This document shows positions 1 through 11,123 of a DNA stretch of 64,000 bases, piece after piece. This DNA is from JAGNDO01 sp963704975 (GTDB lineage Bacteria > Chloroflexota > Anaerolineae > Caldilineales > Caldilineaceae). The notes beneath the pieces were generated by a model. The model searched no databases. It was not told the origin of the DNA and worked only from the letters and a program-made list of their open reading frames with translations. The stretch lies in the NCBI GenBank assembly GCA_963704975.1, contig CAVPIK010000004.1, positions 1 through 64,000 on the forward strand, read 5' to 3'. Within the stretch, counting starts at the first letter, position 1. Each line of letters starts with the position of its first letter. The position numbers and the translations under genes were made by a program.

Positions 1-429
1 GGCCATGCCCAGGTTGACTGTGGCGATCCTGCGGTTGAGGTCGTCGATCTCGGTTTGAAAGCGGACCAGATCATCGGCCCAGAAGGTGGGGGCTCGACTG
101 TCGTCAGGGGCTTGGCGTCGTTCCCAGGTGGCGGAGAGCCGGTGGCGCAGGTCGTCGATCTTGGCCAGCATCTCCTTGCGGTCGGCGATCCAGCCGGGGG
201 AGAGGTCGTTCTCCTTGAGGATGCGGTTGGCCATGTCCATGTCCGACGGCGCGTTGGGGTTTTTGCCCAGATCCTGGGGTTTGCCCTTGCCCGGCAGGTT
301 GTCAAAGGCCCCGGCTCGCATGGCCTCTTCGATCTGCTGGCTGACCAGATCTTGCCAGGCTTGCTCCGAGCGTGGGGAGCGGGCGGATTGGTCGGGTTGG
401 CCGGCGGGTGGCGTAGTCGTGTCGGTCAT
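1..429 (-). CDS. DUF1992 / DnaJ-C28-like domain protein (C-terminus beyond the window)
   Basis: Reading the minus strand from ATG at 429-427 gives 143 codons open to the window edge. After a Pro/Ser-rich N-terminus of about 25 residues comes the DUF1992 signature: a helix containing IEEAMRAGAFDNLPGKGKP, then MDMANRILKENDLSPGW and a charged helical segment. This family is related to the C-terminal region of eukaryotic DNAJC28; its biochemical role in bacteria is not established and no J domain is visible. A GGAG ribosome-binding site lies about 10 nt upstream. The gene is divergent from argH, with about 220 bp between the two starts. Only the N-terminal part is present, so its true length is unknown. 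Confidence 0.8.
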   Translation of the reverse strand, partial: MTDTTTPPAGQPDQSARSPRSEQAWQDLVSQQIEEAMRAGAFDNLPGKGKPQDLGKNPNAPSDMDMANRILKENDLSPGWIADRKEMLAKIDDLRHRLSATWERRQAPDDSRAPTFWADDLVRFQTEIDDLNRRIATVNLGMA

Positions 430-652
430 GGTTGCTGGGTCTCCGGTTTTGGCAGGAATTCTTGATGAGACGCGGACTGCGGCGCATTTTAGCACAGTTG
501 TGCGCCCAGATCCACCCAGCTTTTTGGGCGACTATTTTGGTGACAAACTTGATAAATCGCCAAACTGTGATACTCTTTTGCGGTGAACTTGACCTTTTTG
601 ACCCTCCTCCCCGCAACCAGAAAAACTGGAAACACAGAAATTGGGCGAAACT

Positions 653-2056
653 ATGAGCAATAAACTTATGGGGCGGCCGGTTTAGCGGGGCCACAGATCC
701 GCTGATGGAAGCAGTTTAACGCCTCCATCAACTTTGACAAACGCATGTGGCTGGCCGACATCCTGGGCAGCCAGGCCTATGCCGCGGCCCTGGCCCAGGC
801 TGGCATCATCACCCAGGCGGAGGCCACGCACTTGGTGGAGGGGCTGGACCAAGTGGCCGAGGAATGGCGTCAGGGGCGTTTTGAGATCCAGGCTGGCGAT
901 GAGGATATCCACACGGCCAACGAACGGCGGCTGGGCGAGTTGATCGGCGCGGTGGCGGGCAAGCTGCACACCGGGCGCAGCCGCAACGATCAGGTCGCCA
1001 CGGATACGCGTCTGTGGCTGCGTGGCGCCATCGATGGTCTGGCCGATCACCTAAACGAGCTGATCGAGGCTACGGTGGAACGAGCGGAGAACGATATCGA
1101 CCTGCTCATGCCCGGCTATACCCATTTGCAGCGGGCCCAGCCCGTGCGGTGGAGCCACTGGCTGCTCAGCCACGCCTGGGCCTGGCAGCGGGATGCCCAG
1201 CGGCTGGCCGAGGTGCGGGGGCGGGTCAATGTGCTGCCCCTGGGCAGCGGCGCCTTGGCGGGCAATCCCTTTGCCATCGACCGCGACTTCTTGGCCCAGG
1301 AATTGGGCTTTCAGGCCATCACCCCCAACAGCCTGGACGGGGTGAGCGACCGGGATTTTGTGGCCGAGTTCCTCTTTTGGGCCAGCCTCACGTCCATCCA
1401 TCTCAGCCGGCTGGCCGAGGATTTGATCCTTTTCGCCAGCGCCGAGTTTGGCTTTGTCACCCTGGCCGATGCCTACAGCACGGGCAGCAGTCTGATGCCC
1501 CAGAAGAAGAACCCGGATTCCATGGAACTGCTGCGGGGCAAGTCGGGCCGGGTGGTGGGGGATCTGATGGGGATGTTGATGACCCTCAAGGGGTTGCCCA
1601 GCACCTATAACAAGGATCTGCAAGAGGACAAAGAACCGCTCTTCGACGCCGTGGACACCCTGAGCGGCACCTTGCAGATCGCCACCGGGGTGATCACCAC
1701 CCTGACCCCCCGCCCGGAACAAACTGGCCGCCGCCCTCTCCCCGGACATGCTGGCCACGGATCTGGCCGACTATTTGGTGCGGGCCGGGGTGCCCTTCCG
1801 GGAGACCCATCATGTGGCCGGGGCGGCCGTGCGCCTGGCCGAGGAGCGAGCTTGTCGACTTTCGGATCTGACCGCGGCGGATCTGCGCACATTGCACCCG
1901 GCCTTTGGCCCAGATGTGACCGATGTGTGGGATTATGAGCGCAGTGTGGAGAGCCGGGATGTGGCGGGTGGTACCAGCCGCCGGGCGGTGATGGCCCAGA
2001 TCGATGCCTTGCGCAAATGGTTGGATCAACAATCGTCCGCCCCAATCGCCCGTTGA
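653..2056 (+). CDS. argH: argininosuccinate lyase, interrupted by three single-base insertions
   Basis: ArgH splits argininosuccinate into arginine and fumarate, the last step of arginine synthesis. Allowing for three extra bases the product is about 466 aa, the normal family length. The N-terminus reads MSNKLWGGRFSGATDPLME, then FNASINFDKRMWLADI. HTGRSRNDQVATD follows, and the fumarase/lyase signature GSSLMPQKKNP sits near residue 280. The reading frame needs correction at about 668 (extra A before TGGGGC), 711 (extra G before CAGTTT) and 1720 (extra C before AAACTG). Each correction restores a conserved ArgH segment with no lost residues, so sequencing or assembly error is more likely than gene decay. 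As written the gene would make no functional enzyme. Confidence 0.88.
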
Positions 2057-2110
2057 CCCCCGTTTATTTGACATAGGCGAACGGAAACTTGATTTGTGTT
2101 TAAGAGCAGG

Positions 2111-2139
2111 TTGACAAGATGTGTAAACCTTGCTAGGAT
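2111..2139 (+). promoter_or_regulatory. candidate sigma70-type promoter for Opp locus 1, with a long 5' leader
   Basis: TTGACA (2111-2116) and TAGGAT (2134-2139) are separated by exactly 17 bp. This is the best promoter match in the 407-bp gap between argH and the first transporter gene. It would give a leader of about 320 nt (2146-2463) before the GTG at 2464. The leader is AT-richer than its surroundings. I see no recognised riboswitch or strong terminator in it. Confidence 0.55.
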
Positions 2140-2463
2140 ACGGTGCGAATGAAAGTTGATTTACTTCGTGTTTGCCTCATCAACAAATACTCACTCCTAC
2201 ACCCATTTGAGTTGTTCGGATTAGTAAAGATTTTTTGATCCTGATGCAACCCTCTCCACCCAAAAGGCTATGTTGCTTGGATGATATTTTGCACGATCTG
2301 TTTGCCGCCCCCCATACAATCCCAAGCCTACACTGGACCAGATAAACTAGAAATCACCCATAGCACATCGATTGATTTTATCATGCACATTTGCCAATCG
2401 AAGTTGTTGTGAAGTCATCGTGTCTTATTGAACTATCGCTCATCAAGTCATAAGGGGTAGCCT

Positions 2464-3510
2464 GTGGCCAGATTGCTCGAAGTAAAGAACCTAAAAACCC
2501 AATTCTTTACCCAGGATGGGGTCGTGCACGCCGTTAACGGGATCAGCTATGACGTTAACGAAGGTGAAACGGTCGCCATTGTGGGGGAATCGGGTTGTGG
2601 AAAGAGCGTCGGCGTGATGTCGCTGATCCGGTTGATCCCCCAGCCGCCCGGCAAGATCGTGGACGGCGAGGTATTGTTTGACGGGCAGGATCTGCTCAAG
2701 CTGAGCGAGGAAGAGTTGCGTCATATCCGTGGCAATCGTATTGCCATGATCTTCCAAGACCCCATGACGTCGCTCAATCCGGTCCTCACCATCGGTCGGC
2801 AGATCACCGAGTCTTTGGAACTGCACCTGGATATGGACAAGGAGCAGGCCCGGGCCCGGGCGGTGGAACTGTTGGAACTGGTGGGCATCCCCGGCGCGGG
2901 CGACCGGCTGGACGACTACCCGCACCAATTCTCCGGCGGCATGCGCCAGCGGGTGATGATCGCCATGGGGTTGAGCTGTAATCCCCAGTTGCTGATTGCG
3001 GACGAGCCGACCACGGCGTTGGATGTGACCATCCAGGCCCAGATCGTCGATCTGGTGGATCGGCTCAAGGAAGAGTTGGGCATGGCCATCATCTGGATCA
3101 CCCATGATCTGGGGGTGGTGGCCGGCATGGCCCAGCGGGTGATTGGTCATGTATTCCGGCTTTATTGTGGAAGAGGCCAATGTCGACGAACTCTACGCCA
3201 ATCCTCGCCACCCCTACACCCTGGGGCTGCTGCGCTCCATTCCTCGCCTGGATCTAGGCCGTCAGAAGCGCTTAATCCCCATCGAGGGCCTGCCGCCAGA
3301 CCTCCTGGATGCGCCTGCCCATTGTCCGTTTGCCGCCCGCTGTGATTTTGTCATGGACAAGTGTTGGCAGGAAAATCCGGTCTTGGAAAGTGTCGGCCCC
3401 AGCCACAAGTCAGCCTGTTGGGTGGACATATCCGGCGTATCCGTGTACGTATCCGCCGCAGAGGCAGCGATAGAGGCTAGGGCAGTCAGTGATAGCCAGG
3501 AGGGATCCCT

Positions 3511-3514
<4 letters not shown>
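2464..3514 (+). CDS. peptide ABC transporter ATPase, OppD/DppD-like (one frameshift)
   Basis: Cytoplasmic ATPase of an oligopeptide/dipeptide importer. Visible motifs: Walker A GESGCGKSV (residues 39-47), Q-loop MIFQDPMTSLNP, signature FSGGMRQRVMIAMG, Walker B LLIADEPTTALD and the switch His in WITHDLGVVAGM. The C-terminal part has the OppD/DppD-type tail with HPYTLGLLRSIPRL and the Cys-containing CPFAARCDFVMDKC. An extra T near 3143 shifts the frame just after MAQRV; reading across it joins MAQRV to MVMYSGFIVEEANVDEL. The GTG start is chosen because AAGGGG lies 8 nt upstream. The gene overlaps the following oppF-like gene by 4 nt (ATGA-type), implying coupled translation. Confidence 0.88.
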
Positions 3515-4548
<1,034 letters not shown>

Positions 4549-4727
4549 CACTCTGTTTTGTTTTCTCCCCTTTCCAGAAGCGGCTTCCTCCGGATAGCCC
4601 GCTTGTGGAAAGTGTATGACCAACTCAGTCAATCTATCGAGTTGCGATGTAGTACCCAGTTCAAGTCTGTTCTACCGTAAGTTTTTCGTGTTTTCTGTAT
4701 TCACCGTTTACTCACAGGAGGAAATGC

Positions 4728-6763
4728 ATGCGATCTAAAAAGCTCTATGCAATTCTGGGTGTGTTGCTCGTACTGTCTATGGTACTGGCTGCCTGCCCAG
4801 CCCAAACTGCCGAACCTCAGGTCGTCGAGGTAGAGGTAACCCGCATGGTTGAGGGCGAAGTTCAGACCGTGGTCGTCACGGCTACCCCCGAACCGCCCAT
4901 GGAAGTATCGTTCAATGCCCCGCGACCGGATACCTACACCGACATCACCTTTGGTGACATCGACACCATGGATCCGAACCTGGCCTACGATACGGCCAGC
5001 GGTGGTCTGATCATGCAGGTGATGGAAGACCCTGATCTTCTTCAACTACAAGGATGCGACCTCCTTCGTGCCCGTCCTGGCCACGGAAGTGCCCAGTGTC
5101 GAGAACGGCGGCATCTCTGCCGATGGTATGACCTACACCTTCAACATTCGTCAGGGCGTCACCTTCCACAATGGCAATGACCTGACCCCCAGCGATGTGG
5201 CCTACACCTTCCAGCGTGGTCTGCTTCAGTCCGACCCCAACGGTCCCCAGTGGCTGATGCTTGAGCCGATCCTGGGTTATACCTCGGGTGATGTGACCGA
5301 AGAGATCGCCGAAGGCGCTTATGCTGGCGATCCCGAAGCCCTGAAGGCCAATGCCACACCCGAAGAGCTGGCCATGGTCTGTGAGAAGGTTCAGGCTGCC
5401 GTCGTGGCCGATGACGCCGCTGGCACCGTGACCTTCAACCTGAGCCTGCCTTGGGGTCCCTTCCTGGCCACCTTGGCCCAGACTTGGGGCGCTTCCTTCG
5501 ACATGCAATGGGCCGTCGAGAATGGCGCTTGGGATGGCACCTGTGATACCTGGGTCGACCACTATGCCCCGGGTGCCGAGAACGACGAGCTGACCGGCAT
5601 CATCAATGGTACCGGCCCCTATATGTTGGAGAGCTGGACACCTGGCGAGGGTTTTGTGCTGGCTGCCAATCCCAACTACTGGCGATCCGCTGACGAACCC
5701 ATGTGGGAGGGCGGCCCGGCTGGCGCTCCTGCCATCAGCCGTGTTGTCCGTCGTCTGGTAAGCGAGTGGGGTACCCGCTTCGCTATCCTGCAGGCTGGCG
5801 ATGCTGAAGTGGTCAACGTGCCCGTGGCCAACCGACCCCAGGTCGATGCCTTTGTCGGCGAAATCTGTGACTGGCGCACGAACGAGTGTGTCGCCACCGA
5901 AACCCCGGATGCGCCTCTGCGCAAGTGGGGTGGTCTGCCCAGCACCAGCCGTACCGATGTCTTCTTGAACTTCGATGTCAGCACGGATGAGAACGGCAAC
6001 AACCCCTACATCGGCAGCGGCCAGTTGGACGGCAACGGCATCCCCGCTGACTTCTTCAGCGACATCCATGCCCGCCTGGCCTTCAACTACTGCTTCGACT
6101 ATGACACCTACATCTGCCGATGCCCTGAATGGTGATGGCGTGCGCAACAACGGCCCCATCATTCTGGACATGCTGGGCTACAACCCGGATGGCGAAATGT
6201 ATCCCTTCGACCTGGACAAGTGTGCCGAAGAGATGGCCCTGGCTTGGGACGGCAAGGTTGCCGAGGTTGGCTTCCGACTTCAGGCTGCCTTCAACACGGG
6301 TAACGACACCCGTCAGACCATCGCCGCCATCTTGCAGTCCAACTTCCGGGCCATCGATCCCAAGTATCAAATCGAGATCATCGGTCTGCCTTGGCCCACC
6401 ATGTTGGCCGCCTTCCGGGTTGGTCAACTGCCCGTGGTCGCCAGCGGTTGGGTCGAAGACATCCACGATCCCCACAACTGGGTGCAGCCCTTCACCGTGG
6501 GCACCTACGCTGGTCGCCAGAACCTGCCCGCTGACCTGAAGGCTCAGTTCCAGGAACTGGTCAACGCTGGTGTGGCTGCCTCGACCCCTGCCGAGCGCGA
6601 AGCCATCTACTTCGAGCTGCAGAAGTTGCACCACGACAGTGCGATCCAGATCACCGGCGCCCAGGCGACTGGTGTGCGGTACGAGCAGCGCTGGGTGAAT
6701 GGTTACTTCTACAACCCGGCTTTGTTCGACAACTACTTCTACGCCTTTAGTTTGGCTCAGTAG
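4728..6763 (+). CDS. peptide-binding lipoprotein, SBP family 5 (two frameshifts)
   Basis: Extracellular solute-binding protein that would deliver peptides to the permeases just downstream. It starts with a lipoprotein signal (MRSKKLYAILGVLLVLSMV-LAAC, Cys at about residue 23). A Val/Glu-rich linker VVEVEVTRMVEGEVQT follows, then the SBP_bac_5 fold: YTFNIRQGVTFHNGNDLTPSDVAY, GTGPYMLESWTPGEGF and NPNYW. Corrected length is about 677 aa. An extra base near 5027 and another near 6117 break the frame; the paralogue-like sequence continues cleanly after both. Start ATG 4728 has CAGGAGGAAA just upstream. An unlinked terminator-like hairpin and a small palindromic element follow the gene. Confidence 0.87.
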
Positions 6764-6782
6764 TTAAGTCAGGATGCTCAAC

Positions 6783-6820
6783 CTCACCGGCGGGGGCAGG
6801 TCTCTCGCCGGTGAGTCTTG
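6783..6820 (+). terminator. Rho-independent terminator after the binding protein
   Basis: Stem CTCACCGGCG (6783-6792) pairs with CGCCGGTGAG (6806-6815), followed by TCTTGTTT. It would lower permease expression relative to the abundant binding protein, a common arrangement in Opp operons. Confidence 0.7.
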
Positions 6821-6823
6821 TTT

Positions 6824-6958
6824 ATGACGCCACTGCAAAAAGATCAATTTCATCGCAAAGATGCCAAGACCGCAAAGAAAAACAAGAACTTCTTTCTGTG
6901 AATCTCTGCGGTTTTCTGAGCCCTCGGCGGTTAAAATGGTTTTTTGCAGTGGCGTCAT
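6824..6958. repeat. 135-bp MITE-like element with 18-bp perfect terminal inverted repeats
   Basis: ATGACGCCACTGCAAAAA (6824-6841) is mirrored exactly at 6941-6958. The interior contains GCAAAGATGCCAAGACCGCA, resembling short dispersed repeats seen in many environmental bacteria, and has no open frame of note. It lies between the binding protein and the permease gene. A TA flanks each end loosely (TTTA left, ATATAA right), so a TA target duplication is possible but not demonstrated. Confidence 0.6.
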
Positions 6959-7002
6959 ATAAATAGTATTCGGATAGACTCTTCGTTCGAGGCAAACAAT
7001 CC

Positions 7003-8067
7003 ATGACTACGTATATCATCCGGCGTCTGCTACAACTGCCACTCACGGTTTTTGGTGTCACGATCCTGATCTTCCTGATGCTTCAAGTGCTCAGCCCTTC
7101 GGAGCGGGCCGCCCTGTACATCAAGGATATCCCCAAAAACGAGGCCCAGATCGAACGGGTGATCACGCGTTATGGGTTGGATAAACCGATTCACATCCAA
7201 TACATCAACTGGTTGCTTGGCACAGTAGATCAAGATACGGGCGACCGGGTTGGTGGTGTGTTGCGGGGTGAACTCGGTTACTCTCGTACAGGTCGAGAGC
7301 CCGTGGTGGACCTGTTGCTGCGCCGACTGCCCGCCACGGCGGAGTTGGCCATTTGGAGCTTCTTGCCTATTTTGGGCATTGGGATTTGGTTGGGGATTAT
7401 TGCGGCCATCAACCACAACAAGCTGATCGACCAGATCGCTCGGGTTTTCAGCATCGTTGGCTATTCCTTCCCCACCTTTGTTTTTGGCTTGCTGGTACTC
7501 ATGCTCTTCTATGCCAAGACGGGTTGGTTCCCACCGGGACGCCTGTCAGATTGGGCCGTGCAGATCGTCAATACCCCCGATTTTGTTCAATATACCAAGC
7601 TAAACACCTTTGACGCCCTATTCAATGGCCGCTTTGACGTCTTCTTGGATGCTCTGCGCCATATGGTTTTGCCCATCATTACCCTCTCCTATCTTTCTTG
7701 GGCGCTGCTGCTGCGGGTGACCCGTTCTTCCATGCTGGAGACTTTGGGCCAGGATTATATCCGCACGGCTCGGGCCAAAGGGTTGGCCGAAAACAAAGTG
7801 ATCAACAAGCATGCCCGCCCCAATGCGCTGATCCCCGTGGCCACCATCGGTGGTTTGACCGTGGTGGGGTTGCTCAACGGCGTGGTGATCACCGAGACGG
7901 TCTTTAACTATCCGGGGCTAGGCTCCGCGGTGGCTGTGGCGGCCGTCAGCCTGGATGTGGTGACTGTGTTGGGGTTTGTGTTGTTTAACGCCACCCTATT
8001 GATCACGGCCAATCTGGTTGTGGATGTGATGTACGCCTTCCTGGATCCCCGAGTGCGTCTGCGCTAG
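7003..8067 (+). CDS. peptide ABC transporter permease, OppB/DppB-like
   Basis: Intact 354-aa inner-membrane permease. The N-terminal helix begins MTTYIIRRLLQLPLTVFGVT, typical of DppB/OppB. About six membrane segments follow, with the BPD_transp_1 coupling loop near residue 245 (QDYIRTARAKGLAENKVINKHARPNALIP). The C-terminus is VDVMYAFLDPRVRLR, the usual family ending. It pairs with the OppC-like permease 100 bp downstream. Its gene has no indels, in contrast to the binding protein before it. Confidence 0.93.
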   Translation: MTTYIIRRLLQLPLTVFGVTILIFLMLQVLSPSERAALYIKDIPKNEAQIERVITRYGLDKPIHIQYINWLLGTVDQDTGDRVGGVLRGELGYSRTGREPVVDLLLRRLPATAELAIWSFLPILGIGIWLGIIAAINHNKLIDQIARVFSIVGYSFPTFVFGLLVLMLFYAKTGWFPPGRLSDWAVQIVNTPDFVQYTKLNTFDALFNGRFDVFLDALRHMVLPIITLSYLSWALLLRVTRSSMLETLGQDYIRTARAKGLAENKVINKHARPNALIPVATIGGLTVVGLLNGVVITETVFNYPGLGSAVAVAAVSLDVVTVLGFVLFNATLLITANLVVDVMYAFLDPRVRLR

Positions 8068-8079
8068 GAGCAGATCTAG

Positions 8080-8112
8080 AAGGTCGACTTTTGAAAAAGT
8101 CGACCTTCTTTC
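8080..8112 (+). terminator. hairpin between oppB-like and oppC-like genes
   Basis: GAAGGTCGACTT (8080-8091) pairs with AAGTCGACCTTC (8098-8109) around a TTTGAAAA loop, followed by TTTCC. It may be a weak terminator or an mRNA-stabilising stem. The core GTCGACTTTTGAAAAAGTCGA resembles the first hairpin of the surface-protein leaders at 38727 and 44857. Confidence 0.5.
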
Positions 8113-8168
8113 CCGTTACGCCATCATATAGCGCATAGTTTGTCCGTGTCGAGCGAGGATTTTTATCT

Positions 8169-9221
8169 ATGACAACTTCTGCAATCGCCCCAACCGCCCG
8201 CAAGCGTATCAAGACCGACGACGGATTCTTTCTGCCGGAACCGACCCGCCTGGAAAAAGCTGTAGGACCGGAGTGGGCCCGGGTGATCCGTGGACTGATC
8301 ACCAACCCTCTTTCTGTTACTGGGCTAGTCGTGGTCTTCTTTTTCCTGGCCGTGGCTGCGGTCGCCCCTGTCCTGGCACCGCCTTTTCAGGCTTCGGCAG
8401 ATCCCTATCAGATCCCCCGAGATGGCTTTGGCCCCACCCCCCAGGAGCCGGGGTCGGCCTGGGATCGAGACGTGCCACCCATCCCTTTCTGGTATGAGAC
8501 CGTCACGGGCAATGAGGAGTGGGTACACCTCATGGGCACCACCAGTGGTCAGTTTGATATCTTTTATGGCATCGTGTGGGGGACGCGTACGGCCCTTTTG
8601 GTCGGCGTGTTGGTTGTCTTCTCTACCCTCTTCATAGGCGTGATCGTTGGATCTATCTCTGCCTATTATGGCGGGTATATTGACGATATACTCATGCGGA
8701 TTACCGAAGTCTTTATGGCCTTCCCCTTCCTGTTGGCCGCCTTGACCTTGTCGGCCATCCTGGTGCCGCTCTTTGGACGGGGTATCTGGCCTTCGGTGAT
8801 TGCCCTGGTCAGCTTTGGGTGGATGGGCTACGCCCGGGTGATCCGCGGGGATATCTTGTCCACCAAAGAGCGGGATTACGTCCTTTCCGCCCGCACGGTG
8901 GGGGCCAAGGATGGCACCATCCTGTTGCGGCATATTCTGCCCAACGCCATCTTTACCACAATGGTGCTGGCTTCTTTGGACGTGGGGGCCATTGTGCTCA
9001 GCTTTGCTGCCCTCAGCTTCCTGGGTGTGGGCACGGACATCGGCTATGCGGATTGGGGCCAGGTGATCAGCTTCGCCCGCTCCTACATCCTCAGCCTGGA
9101 CACCTATTGGTACATCATCGTCTACCCCGGCCTCGCCCTGATTCTCTTCGGTCTGGGCTGGAACTTGATCGGCGACGGTCTGCGGGATGTGTTGGACCCG
9201 CGTATGCAGGGTAAAAGCTAG
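8169..9221 (+). CDS. peptide ABC transporter permease, OppC/DppC-like
   Basis: Intact 350-aa permease. A cytoplasmic N-terminus precedes a first helix near residues 50-75 (NPLSVTGLVVVFFFLAVAAV). A long periplasmic loop contains the family DPYQ.P and MGTTSGQFD..YG segments. The coupling loop is near residues 235-260 (KERDYVLSARTVGAKDGTIL-LRHILPNA), and the end DGLRDVLDPRMQGKS is typical of OppC. It would complete the transporter with the preceding OppB, the two ATPases and the lipoprotein. An OppC N-terminal domain (OppC_N) is consistent with the first helix. Confidence 0.92.
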   Translation: MTTSAIAPTARKRIKTDDGFFLPEPTRLEKAVGPEWARVIRGLITNPLSVTGLVVVFFFLAVAAVAPVLAPPFQASADPYQIPRDGFGPTPQEPGSAWDRDVPPIPFWYETVTGNEEWVHLMGTTSGQFDIFYGIVWGTRTALLVGVLVVFSTLFIGVIVGSISAYYGGYIDDILMRITEVFMAFPFLLAALTLSAILVPLFGRGIWPSVIALVSFGWMGYARVIRGDILSTKERDYVLSARTVGAKDGTILLRHILPNAIFTTMVLASLDVGAIVLSFAALSFLGVGTDIGYADWGQVISFARSYILSLDTYWYIIVYPGLALILFGLGWNLIGDGLRDVLDPRMQGKS

Positions 9222-9238
9222 TCAGCGACAAACGACCT

Positions 9239-10384
9239 ATGGGCACATCGCCTAAATTGAAACACAACAACCAGCCGCCATCCCTGAGGGATGAGCGGCT
9301 GCGTTTTGGCCGCATCAATGGAGCCATGCTGGGGCTGGCTTTGGGGCTTGGGCTGTGGATCCCTCCGATCCTGCGCTTGGTCTCTGTGCCCTTGCCTTTC
9401 TTCGCCTTGGAATTGGCCCTGGGCTTTGGGGCGCTGATCCTAATTGGACTGTGTGCCGGTCATGTCAGCGCCTGGGTGGATCGAGCCTTGGCCAGCATGG
9501 TAATTTGGGCGGGGGCCGGGCTGATCATGACTTGGGTGGTCGGTCACCTGCTCTTTGAGGGTCAGACCTGGCTGATCTGGTTGCTGGACAGCCGTTTTTG
9601 GGGACAGGTCATCTATCCCTCCACCGAGGCGACCCAAATACGCATGGGGATAGCAGGCTTTTTCTTCGTCCTGCTGCTGGCCATCTATGGCCTGCTCCAG
9701 AGTCTGCGCCTGGACGGGTTGCAGACTCAACTGGACGAACGGCGGCGGCTCATGGGCCAGGGCTGGGTTCAGCTCACGCTCGCCCTGATCCCGGCCCTGG
9801 CGGTGGGGATGATTGTGGATGACATCCTTTTTAAGCCGGTCTTTATCGCACCGAAGGTTGTCCATGAGGCGATTCAGGTGGCCAGGGTCAACGATGTTGA
9901 CGATCTCTTCGATCTGAGTCTCGAAAGCGCCATCAATTACAATGTCCTGCGTGGCGTCCACGATCAATTAGGGGGTCCATACACGCTCCAGATCGGCGAG
10001 ATGCGCTTGGGGCTTTCGAGCGAATTTTCTATCGTGGCCAACTTTGACAGCGGTGCTTGGATCAACTGCACCCTCCTGGCTGGCAATCTCAACAACTGCT
10101 ACGATATGTCCGCCCCCTATCAGCGGGGCTTCCCCAGCTTGATCGCCACGGGCACCGTGCCCGTGGACTGTATGGCTTGCAATATCCGGGTCACTCCAAC
10201 CCAAGCAGCGGACTTGGATCAACGTCGGGCGCGTCTAGGCCCGGACCCTGTGGTGGATGTGTTGGCCCAACGGGGCAGCCACGTGCTCATGCGGGCCGCC
10301 TCCGCCTCTGGTGACTACGCCTTTGACTGCTTTTTAGTCGGGATCAGCCCGGTTTCCCTGGGGATGTGCCGTGATGCGCAATAA
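9239..10384 (+). CDS. multi-pass membrane protein with extracytoplasmic domain, function unknown
   Basis: 381 aa, not assigned to a family. Hydrophobic segments lie near residues 28-50, 57-75, 86-108, 133-152 and 177-197, so about five membrane helices. A C-terminal domain of about 180 residues follows, with Cys pairs (WINCTLLAGNLNNCYD and VPVDCMACNIRV) and a final DCFLVGISPVSLGMCRD. The Cys content suggests an oxidising, extracytoplasmic location. It starts 17 bp after the oppC stop and overlaps the following cytochrome gene by about 11 nt, so it probably belongs to that pair and not to peptide uptake. Confidence 0.6.
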   Translation: MGTSPKLKHNNQPPSLRDERLRFGRINGAMLGLALGLGLWIPPILRLVSVPLPFFALELALGFGALILIGLCAGHVSAWVDRALASMVIWAGAGLIMTWVVGHLLFEGQTWLIWLLDSRFWGQVIYPSTEATQIRMGIAGFFFVLLLAIYGLLQSLRLDGLQTQLDERRRLMGQGWVQLTLALIPALAVGMIVDDILFKPVFIAPKVVHEAIQVARVNDVDDLFDLSLESAINYNVLRGVHDQLGGPYTLQIGEMRLGLSSEFSIVANFDSGAWINCTLLAGNLNNCYDMSAPYQRGFPSLIATGTVPVDCMACNIRVTPTQAADLDQRRARLGPDPVVDVLAQRGSHVLMRAASASGDYAFDCFLVGISPVSLGMCRDAQ

Positions 10385-11114
10385 GGATATGCTCATTCGC
10401 CAAGCTGTGCTGGTTGCCCTGTTCTTGGGCATCGGCTTCTGGCTGGGCACCCTGGTCCGTCCGGTTGCCGGCATGGCCCACGCCCAGGCAGAGCGGCCCA
10501 ACATGCCCAACATGGACCCCGCCGCCCGCATGGCGCCGCCGGTCATGTCGGATCCCCCCACCCATTTGGAGTGGGGCCATTACAATTATTGGCTGAGTTG
10601 CATGGTCTGCCACGGCGACCGGGGCCAGGGGTTGACCGATGAGTGGCGCACCGCAGGCAACGCCGACGGGGAAAATTGCTGGCAAGCCCGTTGCCACGCC
10701 TCCAGCCATCCGCCGGAAGGCTTTGAATTTCCCCGCTATGTGCCCCCAGTGCTGGGGGAGTACGCGCTGTTGCGTTTCCAAACCGTGGGAGATCTGCACA
10801 CCTATTTGCAGGAAACCATGCCCTGGTATGCGCCAGGGCTACTGGACGATGAGACCTATTGGCAATTGGCCACCTACCTGGCCGACGCCAACGGTGCGCC
10901 CAATATCCCGGACAACCCAACATGGGCCGTCTTGGCCGATATGCCCCTGAGGCAAATCGATCCGTTTTCCGCATCGCAATCCCCGGATGGAACACAGGGA
11001 ACTGAACGTTCCACGGAAGTCCAAGCAGAAAAAACGAACTGGCTACCAGCCTTGATCATGACACTTCTGGCACTGGGCGCGTCAATTGTGTTTGGGGTAC
11101 GACGTCGGTTATAA
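10374..11114 (+). CDS. membrane-anchored c-type cytochrome
   Basis: 246 aa with an N-terminal hydrophobic segment (residues 11-30), a heme-c motif CMVCH (residues 76-80) and a C-terminal membrane helix ending in VRRRL. A second motif, C-W-Q-A-R-C-H (residues 102-108), is CX4CH, a spacing known from some multiheme cytochromes, so a second heme is possible. The candidate distal ligand is in ETMPWYAPGLLDDETYW, followed by the final class I helix YWQLATYLADANG. It would carry electrons on the outer side of the membrane; its partners are not in this window. The start overlaps the preceding membrane protein. Confidence 0.75.
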   Translation: MRNKDMLIRQAVLVALFLGIGFWLGTLVRPVAGMAHAQAERPNMPNMDPAARMAPPVMSDPPTHLEWGHYNYWLSCMVCHGDRGQGLTDEWRTAGNADGENCWQARCHASSHPPEGFEFPRYVPPVLGEYALLRFQTVGDLHTYLQETMPWYAPGLLDDETYWQLATYLADANGAPNIPDNPTWAVLADMPLRQIDPFSASQSPDGTQGTERSTEVQAEKTNWLPALIMTLLALGASIVFGVRRRL

Positions 11115-11123
11115 TAGTCACCC

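Noticed and set aside
549..576. Promoter TTGATA/TACTCT upstream of argH
   Set aside because: The -10 matches the consensus at only about half its positions, so I do not list it.
3140..3150. Programmed ribosomal frameshifting in the oppD-like gene and others
   Set aside because: The break sites share no slippery heptamer or downstream pseudoknot, most are insertions at unrelated sequences, and the affected families are not known to use recoding.
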